DNA from: an uncultured Bacilli bacterium
Lineage (GTDB): Bacteria; Bacillota_I; Bacilli_A; RF39; UBA660
Length of the DNA: 10,986 nt
Direction of reading: 5' to 3'
NCBI GenBank assembly: GCA_910585915.1
Contig: CAJUGF010000044.1
Coordinates: forward strand, 1-10,986
Part shown: positions 5,728 through 10,986 of the stretch, piece by piece
How positions within the stretch are numbered: the first letter of the stretch is position 1
Layout: each line of letters opens with the position of its first letter
Translations under genes and position numbers: made by a program
Notes under the pieces: generated by a model
Seen by the model: the letters and a program-made list of their open reading frames with translations, nothing else
The model's database searches: none
Told to the model about the DNA's origin: nothing

Positions 5728-6174
5728 ATGGAAAAAATAGGACTTTCATTATTATATTTTTTTATAGGATATGTAGTTATAACATGGATAGGTTTTATTC
5801 ATACTGTGTTTAATATTAAAGTATTACACATGAAATCTATGAAAGAAAGCGGAGGGAAAGGTGAAGGATTAGGAGAAGCATATAATAAAACAAAGCCATG
5901 GCATCCTTTATATAACTTAATCATTTTACCAATATTTGCTTATCTATATTTTAAAGGCCTAGATACAGTAACTTTATCAAATGTAATGTTAACATCTATT
6001 TTGTGGGGAACATCTGCAATAGTAATTGATTTCGTTGGATGGGTACTTATAAAGCACCCTTTATCGTTAACATTTAGAAGATTTTATATTGAATATCAAC
6101 CATGGATAACCATAGTTTATTTAGTAATGTATGCAAGTCCATTTATTGCTTATTGGTTAACCAAAATTCTGTAG
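5728..6174 (+). CDS. Four-helix membrane protein of unknown function
   Basis: The 148-residue protein has predicted helices at about 5-30, 62-78, 84-108 and 124-146. A polar cytoplasmic-looking loop (about 34-58) carries MKESGGKGEGLGEAYNKTK. After helix 3 a conserved-looking segment reads IKHPLSLTFRRFYIEYQPW. I recall similar short multi-pass proteins in Clostridia and Bacilli but cannot name a domain. The ATG at 5728 has GAGG at 5716-5719 with eight bases of spacing. The gene stands alone, with its own promoter upstream, between two peptide-type ABC modules. A role in envelope stress or immunity is possible but is only guilt by association. Confidence 0.8.
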   Translation: MEKIGLSLLYFFIGYVVITWIGFIHTVFNIKVLHMKSMKESGGKGEGLGEAYNKTKPWHPLYNLIILPIFAYLYFKGLDTVTLSNVMLTSILWGTSAIVIDFVGWVLIKHPLSLTFRRFYIEYQPWITIVYLVMYASPFIAYWLTKIL

Positions 6175-6252
6175 TTCAATTTGTAATTTGAAAGTTGGCG
6201 AATAAGAGAAGCAAATATTAAAATAATCTAATTCTATTGGTTAAAAATACAC

Positions 6253-6266
6253 TTTCAAAACTGTAA
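6253..6266. promoter_or_regulatory. Candidate response-regulator site upstream of the BceAB-like operon
   Basis: TTTCA (6253-6257) and TGTAA (6262-6266) form an inverted repeat with one mismatch around a four-base spacer. The site directly abuts the -35 position of the promoter at 6267-6295, the place where activators of this class usually bind. BceR-type regulators are known to bind inverted repeats at the promoters of their own transporter genes. The match to any exact consensus is not verified here. Confidence 0.4.
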
Positions 6267-6295
6267 TTTTTATTTAAAAATCCAAGCAATATAAT
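6267..6295 (+). promoter_or_regulatory. Candidate promoter of the BceAB-RS-like operon
   Basis: A perfect -10, TATAAT (6290-6295), has a poor -35, TTTTTA (6267-6272), at 17 bases, as expected for a promoter needing an activator. The -10 is embedded in a perfect 15-base palindrome, GCAATAT-A-ATATTGC (6286-6300). The predicted transcript would start close to the ribosome site at 6303-6309, giving a very short leader. Confidence 0.45.
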
Positions 6296-6317
6296 ATTGC
6301 TGAAAGGAGAATTAGAT

Positions 6318-7079
6318 ATGGAAGTTTTAAAACTACAAAATCTAAAAAAATATTATGGTATAAATACCAATATTACCAAAGCAGTAGATGGCATCTCATT
6401 TAATATAGATCAGGGAGAATTTGTTGCTATTATGGGGGCTAGTGGAAGTGGAAAAACAACACTTCTTAATTGTATTTCAACTATTGATGTACCAACAAGT
6501 GGTTTTATTACTATTGGTGGTATTGAAATAACAAAAATTAAGGAAGATGAATTAGCCGATTTTAGAAAAGATAATTTAGGTTTTATCTTTCAAGATTTCA
6601 ATTTGCTAGACACAATGACTATCGAAGAAAACATAGCACTATCTTTAATTGTAAATAAAGAGGACATAAAAGATATTGATAAAAAAGTGGAATCAATAGC
6701 AACGAAATTAGGAATCAGTGATATATTAAAAAAATTCCCTTATGAAGTATCTGGAGGACAAAAGCAAAGATGTGCTTGTGCTAGGGCTTTAATCAATAAT
6801 CCTAAAATTATTCTTGCAGATGAGCCTACTGGGGCATTAGATAGTAAATCTTCTAGAATGTTATTAGAAACTATGAAGGAAATGAACAAAGAACTTAAAG
6901 CAACAATTCTAATGGTTACACACGATTCTTTTTCTGCTAGTTTTTGTGAAAAAGTGCTATTCTTAAAAGATGGTAAGATTTTTAATGAAATAGTAAAAGG
7001 AGAAAAAACAAGAAAAGAGTTTTTTAATGAAATTATTGATATGCTTACATTACTAGGAGGAGACGAAAGGCAATGTTAG
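6318..7079 (+). CDS. BceA-type ABC transporter ATP-binding protein
   Basis: The 253-residue ATPase has Walker A GASGSGKTT (40-48), Q-loop Gln92 in FQDFNLLDT, signature VSGGQ (144-148), Walker B IILADEP (164-170), D-loop ALD (173-175) and H-loop His202. The FQDFNLLDTMTIEENIALSL stretch is characteristic of the BceA group of the antimicrobial-peptide resistance transporters. It powers the large permease encoded next, with which it overlaps by seven bases. ATG 6318 is chosen because AAAGGAG (6303-6309) has good spacing to it; the in-frame TTG at 6297 lies upstream of that site. The module with its own two-component system is typical of bacitracin, nisin or lantibiotic resistance loci. The exact peptide cannot be inferred. 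Confidence 0.93.
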   Translation: MEVLKLQNLKKYYGINTNITKAVDGISFNIDQGEFVAIMGASGSGKTTLLNCISTIDVPTSGFITIGGIEITKIKEDELADFRKDNLGFIFQDFNLLDTMTIEENIALSLIVNKEDIKDIDKKVESIATKLGISDILKKFPYEVSGGQKQRCACARALINNPKIILADEPTGALDSKSSRMLLETMKEMNKELKATILMVTHDSFSASFCEKVLFLKDGKIFNEIVKGEKTRKEFFNEIIDMLTLLGGDERQC

Positions 7080-9049
7080 GTAAATTAGCAGTAAGAAATG
7101 TTAAAAGAAGTGCCAAAGATTATGCAATATATTTAATAACAATCATTATATCTTTTTCGCTAATTTTTGCCCTTAACTTAATTTCAACTTCTGAAGAAGT
7201 AATGAAATTATCACAGGGATTATATACTTTTCAATATATAATGTATGGCATAAATGCTATTGTTTTAGGAGTAATTTGTTTTTTAATTAACTACACAACA
7301 AAATTTATATTTGAAAAACGAAGTAAAGAGTTTGGAATCTACTCATTACTTGGAATTAAAAAAAGAAAAATAAATAAAATGTTTCTTTTAGAGAGTTTAC
7401 TCTTGGGATTTGTGGCACTTCTCGTGTCTATGCCAATCGGATTTGCTATAAGTCAATTTTTATCTATTTTTATAGTGAAATTACTTGAACTTCCTCAAGC
7501 AATATTTATTGAACTCAATCTAAAATCATTTGTTTTGATTTTTATCTATTTTGCACTTATTTATCTTCTAGTATTATGGCGTGCAAATAGAAGAATGAAA
7601 AAATCATCAATTAACGATTTATTAACACTAGAAAAACAAAACGAAAAGGAAATAACAAAATCCAAAAAACATAGAAACATTATATTTTTATTAAGTATTA
7701 CTTTGGGAATTATTGCTTTATTTTTGTGGAATTTGAAATTAAAGCCAGAAGTTCTACAAGACTCTAGCATTATGAATACAGTTTTAATATGTTTTGTCCT
7801 TTTAATTATAAGTATATATGGAGTTATGATTAGTGTAGGAGATTTTATATTATCTGTTGTCTTAAAAAATAAGAAAATAAAGTATAGTAAAAATAATCTA
7901 TTTATAGTAAGGACATTTAGTGCAAAAGCAAAGACAATGGGGGTTGTATTCGGAACTTTATCTATGCTTATTACTTTGGCTATACTATTTTTAAATATAT
8001 CTAGTTTAAATAAAGGATCATACGATTATCAAATAGAACTAGATTCACCTTATGATGTTTTAGTTTCTGATAAAAAAGAAAATCTAAATGATTATTTAAA
8101 AGTAATTAAAGAAGATTATACAATAAAGGATGACTTTATTTATGATGTATATCAAGATAGGAATGCTAAATATTTAAAAATTTTTCCTGTGTATGAGTAT
8201 AAAAGTGATGAGAAAAAATATGATTCAGTTATAAAATTAAGTGACTATAATAAGTTATTAGAATTAAGAGGAAAGGATAAAATAACTTTAAAAAACAATG
8301 AATATAGTGTAGTAGCCTATTTTAAAATTAAAAATGATGAAAATTTTAATAAAATAAATAAGATTACTTTATCAAATGGTATAGAATTAAATCGAAAAGA
8401 AATTATGACAAAAAACTTTTTTCCAAGATTATCTAATACAGACTATACACTTATTGTTCCAGATGAAGCAGTAAGAAATTTAGAAACAAATGAGAGCAAT
8501 CTAGTAGTAAATACAGTAGAAAAGACAAATACTGCATTAAGAGAAAAAATTAAGACAGAGTTAAAAGATTATCTAACCTTTATGGATGATGATGGGAGAA
8601 CGGTAAACACAAGTTACAATGTAATGGTTAAAGGAGAACTTATAGAAGAAACGAATACAATGACTATGATGATTTCAACAATTTGTATTTATTTGTCTTT
8701 TATTTTTATAGCAAGTGTTGGAACTATAATTGCTATTCAATCATTAAGTGATTCTAATAAATATAAGTATAGATATAAAGTTTTGAGTAATCTAGGAGTA
8801 CGAGATGATAATCTTTATAAAACAGTACGAAAGCAGTTGTTAATATTATTTGGTATTCCTATTATATATCCAATTATACTTAACTTTTGCTTAATCACAT
8901 CAATAAACAACATATATAAAATAATGCTTGATAGTAATACGATTTATTTGTCTTATTTTATAGGAACACTTGTAGAGTTTTTAGTGATTTATGCAATATA
9001 TTATATTGCCACATATTTTAGTTTTAAAAAAAATATAAAAGAAGTCTAA
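7073..9049 (+). CDS. BceB-type ABC transporter permease
   Basis: The 658-residue permease has the ten-helix BceB layout. Seven helices precede residue 310 (about 18-38, 56-78, 104-133, 150-170, 202-220, 233-262, 286-308), then comes an extracellular domain of about 218 residues (311-528), then three helices (about 530-556, 586-610, 623-648). The FtsX coupling motif is clear after helix 2: FEKRSKEFGIYSLLGIKKRK. A second copy follows helix 8: YKYRYKVLSNLGVRDDNLYK. In this family the permease binds the peptide antibiotic or its lipid target complex and forms a sensory complex with the kinase. The length is normal for BceB (about 650). AGGAGG at 7055-7060 and GAAAGG at 7065-7070 precede ATG 7073. 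The low-conservation extracellular domain sets specificity and gives no direct clue here. Confidence 0.93.
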   Translation: MLGKLAVRNVKRSAKDYAIYLITIIISFSLIFALNLISTSEEVMKLSQGLYTFQYIMYGINAIVLGVICFLINYTTKFIFEKRSKEFGIYSLLGIKKRKINKMFLLESLLLGFVALLVSMPIGFAISQFLSIFIVKLLELPQAIFIELNLKSFVLIFIYFALIYLLVLWRANRRMKKSSINDLLTLEKQNEKEITKSKKHRNIIFLLSITLGIIALFLWNLKLKPEVLQDSSIMNTVLICFVLLIISIYGVMISVGDFILSVVLKNKKIKYSKNNLFIVRTFSAKAKTMGVVFGTLSMLITLAILFLNISSLNKGSYDYQIELDSPYDVLVSDKKENLNDYLKVIKEDYTIKDDFIYDVYQDRNAKYLKIFPVYEYKSDEKKYDSVIKLSDYNKLLELRGKDKITLKNNEYSVVAYFKIKNDENFNKINKITLSNGIELNRKEIMTKNFFPRLSNTDYTLIVPDEAVRNLETNESNLVVNTVEKTNTALREKIKTELKDYLTFMDDDGRTVNTSYNVMVKGELIEETNTMTMMISTICIYLSFIFIASVGTIIAIQSLSDSNKYKYRYKVLSNLGVRDDNLYKTVRKQLLILFGIPIIYPIILNFCLITSINNIYKIMLDSNTIYLSYFIGTLVEFLVIYAIYYIATYFSFKKNIKEV

Positions 9050-9070
9050 CAGTTTAGAGGGAGGTTAATA

Positions 9071-9730
9071 ATGCAAATAGCAATAATTGAAGATGATAGT
9101 AAAATCAGAGAAGAATTAGAAAAATTATTAAAGCGAAATAAGTATGAAGTGATACTTATAGAGAACTTTGAAAATGTTTGTGGGGAACTCGATAATTATA
9201 ATCCAGATTTGATTTTGCTTGATATAAATCTCCCTTTTCAAAACGGATTTCTTATATGTAAACAAATTAAATTAGATAAAAATATTCCAGTAATATTTGT
9301 TACTAGCCGAGATACGACAAAAGATGAACTAATGAGCATTGAAGTTGGAGGAATTGACTTCATTACTAAACCTTATGACACTATGATTTTATTAGAGAAA
9401 ATAAAAAGAGCCCTTAACCTATCGAATCCTAAAAATTATAAAGAGATAAGTAAAAATGGTTATATACTTGATCTTCATTTATCGTTACTCAAAAAAGGAG
9501 ATATGGAAGTAGAATTAACGCGAAATGAATTTAGAATTTTATATTATTTCTTTATGAATGATAAGCGAGTTATCACAAAGGAAGAATTACTAGATAAATT
9601 ATGGAATGATAAGTATTATTTAGATGAAAATATTTTAATGGTGAATATAACTAGATTAAGAAAAAAAGCCAAAGAAATTGGAATAGATGATTTGATAAAA
9701 AATGTTAGAGGAAAGGGTTTTGTTCTATGA
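9071..9730 (+). CDS. BceR-type OmpR-family response regulator
   Basis: The 219-residue protein has a receiver domain (about 1-115) followed by an OmpR-type winged helix domain (about 123-219). The acidic pocket is Asp8 and Asp9, the phosphoacceptor is Asp51 in LLDINLP, with Thr78 and Lys100-Pro101 completing the active site. In the DNA-binding domain, LTRNEFRILYYF and the recognition-helix region LMVNITRLRKK, then NVRGKGFVL, are typical. AGAGGGAGG at about 9056-9063 gives a strong ribosome site, and the gene begins 21 bases after the permease. Its stop overlaps the start of the kinase gene (ATGA). It should be phosphorylated by that kinase and activate the transporter operon, which it also belongs to in this arrangement. 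Confidence 0.93.
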   Translation: MQIAIIEDDSKIREELEKLLKRNKYEVILIENFENVCGELDNYNPDLILLDINLPFQNGFLICKQIKLDKNIPVIFVTSRDTTKDELMSIEVGGIDFITKPYDTMILLEKIKRALNLSNPKNYKEISKNGYILDLHLSLLKKGDMEVELTRNEFRILYYFFMNDKRVITKEELLDKLWNDKYYLDENILMVNITRLRKKAKEIGIDDLIKNVRGKGFVL

Positions 9731-10725
9731 GATTTGTAACATTTTTAGAAGAAAAGTTTTCCTTTATAATATTCCAAATAATTCTTACAGCAATAATTAC
9801 TGGAATTTTATATTTAACAAACATTCCAATTTATTACATAATTCTAACAATTATATTGCTAATAACATTAGTTATAGCTTATTTATTTATAGTTTATATT
9901 TTTAATTTAAGAAAATATAAAAAAATTGTGTCATTAGTAGATAATTTAGAAGAAAAGTATTTAATAGCAGAAATATTAAAGAAGCCACTTAACTTGGAAA
10001 ATAAAGCATACTATTATGCTTTGAAACAGGCTTGTAAAGGTATGCTTGATAAAATAAGCATAATGGAAAAAGATTTTTTAGATTATCAAGAATACATAGA
10101 GAGTTTTGTTCATGAGATAAAAACTCCAATTGCTGCATTATCTTTGACTTTTGCTAATAATCAAGATTTTCAATTAAAAAGTGAAATAGATAAAATAAAT
10201 GAACTAACAGAACAAATCCTTTTTTATGTCAGGAGCAACAATACTGAAAAAGATTATTTTGTTACAGAACTTAATCTTGAAGAAGTAGTGCATAGTGTAG
10301 TTATGAAATATAGACAATACATTTTAAATAAAAAGATTAGATTAGATCTTCATAATTTAGATAATAAAATTTATGCAGATGAAAAATGGATAGTGTTCAT
10401 ATTATCACAAATTATTCAAAATAGTATTAAATATTTAGATAAGAAAGATAAATTGATAGAAATATCAAGTAAAAATAATAAAAACAATGTTATTTTGACA
10501 ATAAGAGATAATGGATGTGGTATTAGTAAATCAGACTTAATTAGAGTGTGTGAAAAAGGTTTTACTGGAGTTAATAGAAAAAAAGAATATGCCACAGGAA
10601 TGGGACTTTATTTATCAAACAAATTATGTGAAAAACTAGGATTAAGTTTGAAAATTGATTCTATACAAGATAAATATACTGAAGTGAAGATAATATTCCC
10701 TAAAAATAGTATTATTAAATTTTAA
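9727..10725 (+). CDS. BceS-type intramembrane-sensing histidine kinase
   Basis: The 332-residue kinase has two N-terminal helices (about 13-30 and 37-59) separated by only about six residues, the signature of intramembrane-sensing kinases that have no extracellular sensor and read transporter activity instead. The catalytic core shows the H-box FVHEIKTP with His129, N-box Asn232 in IIQNSIKY, G1 box DNGCGI (261-266), F-box region GFTG (278-281) and G2 box TGMGLYLS (290-297). The length matches BceS proteins. The start overlaps the regulator stop by four bases, implying coupled translation. The C-terminus is complete at TAA 10723-10725. It should form a sensory complex with the permease encoded upstream. 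Confidence 0.93.
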   Translation: MRFVTFLEEKFSFIIFQIILTAIITGILYLTNIPIYYIILTIILLITLVIAYLFIVYIFNLRKYKKIVSLVDNLEEKYLIAEILKKPLNLENKAYYYALKQACKGMLDKISIMEKDFLDYQEYIESFVHEIKTPIAALSLTFANNQDFQLKSEIDKINELTEQILFYVRSNNTEKDYFVTELNLEEVVHSVVMKYRQYILNKKIRLDLHNLDNKIYADEKWIVFILSQIIQNSIKYLDKKDKLIEISSKNNKNNVILTIRDNGCGISKSDLIRVCEKGFTGVNRKKEYATGMGLYLSNKLCEKLGLSLKIDSIQDKYTEVKIIFPKNSIIKF

Positions 10726-10971
10726 ATAGATCTATTATGTGTAAATCATTATACACAAAAAGCAAGTGGAAAACTTGCAGAAATCAAAAAAACATCATTT
10801 GATATTTCTGCAAATTATAGTTCGTATTATATTATTGATGCAGATAAAATTAAAAATGGGGAAAATATAGAACTTCCATTAGAAAAAAAGATTAGGCTGT
10901 TTCAAAAAAGCAAAATATCTTTTAAAAACCTATTTGCGATGAAAAAAGTTTTTACTGGGAGTAGAGAATAG
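10726..10971 (+). pseudogene. 3' remnant of an unidentified gene (81 codons, no start)
   Basis: Directly after the kinase stop the same frame stays open for 81 codons to a TAG at 10969-10971. The translation looks like real protein: ASGKLAEIKKTSFDISANYS, then YYIIDADKIKNGENIELP, then RLFQKSKISFKNLFAMKKVF, ending TGSRE. An open frame of this length is unlikely by chance in such AT-rich DNA. No start codon with a ribosome site lies at its beginning; the only in-frame ATG is close to the end. It is therefore probably the C-terminal part of a gene whose start was lost when the upstream DNA was joined here. The kinase is of normal length, so read-through is a less likely explanation. I do not recognise the family. 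Confidence 0.6.
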
Positions 10972-10973
10972 AG

Positions 10974-10986
10974 AGATCGGAAGAGC
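10974..10986. other. Illumina TruSeq adapter sequence at contig end
   Basis: AGATCGGAAGAGC is exactly the 13-base start shared by the Illumina TruSeq adapters. It ends flush with the window. It is sequencing library DNA that survived trimming and is not part of the genome. Confidence 0.93.

Noticed and set aside
6175..6192. TTCAA/TTGAA inverted repeat after the four-helix protein as a terminator
   Set aside because: It has only five paired bases at each end in very AT-rich DNA and no T tract follows.
7561..7770. Minus-strand open frame inside the BceB-type permease gene
   Set aside because: It is opposite a conserved reading frame, with no ribosome site or family resemblance.
9702..9905. 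Second frame across the start of the kinase gene
   Set aside because: Its translation is rich in Asn, Ser and Tyr and overlaps the well-supported kinase start in another frame.
10738..10757. TGTGTA/TACACA hairpin after the kinase gene as a terminator
   Set aside because: The stem has six pairs and is followed by A-rich, not T-rich, sequence on the + strand, and it lies inside an open protein-like frame.

Overview
The window is strongly AT-rich, uses many ATA, AGA and AAA codons, and carries Gram-positive AGGAGG-type ribosome binding sites. All convincing genes lie on the + strand. The gene families (DUF3781, membrane-anchored XRE regulator, BceAB-RS) point to a low-GC Firmicute, most likely a Clostridia member. 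This is a judgement from composition and families, not a species call. The last 13 bases match the Illumina TruSeq adapter, so the right edge is a contig end with uncut adapter.

Region 1 (1-2000) is a string of small accessory genes: the tail of an unknown gene, a DUF3781 protein, an alpha/beta hydrolase, a decayed XRE regulator and two small soluble proteins. The junctions after four of the genes share a related AT-rich motif, which hints at a shared history of insertion or duplication.

Region 2 (2070-5393) looks like a self-contained regulated transporter module. A membrane-anchored XRE regulator (2177-2686) with its own terminator is followed by an asymmetric MacB/FtsX-type ABC transporter: a 148-residue minimal FtsX-like subunit, a 403-residue permease with an extracellular domain, an ATPase, and a 51-residue two-helix membrane peptide. 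A strong terminator closes the set. A 29-bp near-identical repeat centred on a TTGCTTGnAGCAA dyad lies over the promoter of both the regulator gene and the transporter operon. This suggests that the regulator controls both.

Region 3 (5394-6174) has about 330 bases without an intact gene, holding a short coding remnant, three inverted repeats and an extended -10 promoter. It is followed by an unrecognised four-helix membrane protein.

Region 4 (6253-10725) is a complete BceAB-RS-type peptide sensing and resistance module in the order ATPase, permease, response regulator, histidine kinase. The genes overlap or are closely spaced. A dyad beside a poor -35 and a good -10 lies just upstream and is a candidate response-regulator site. 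In such modules the permease senses or removes cell-wall-active peptides, the short-loop kinase reads transporter activity, and the regulator raises transporter expression.

Region 5 (10726-10971) is an open frame of 81 codons with no start codon, probably the 3' end of a disrupted gene, followed directly by the adapter.
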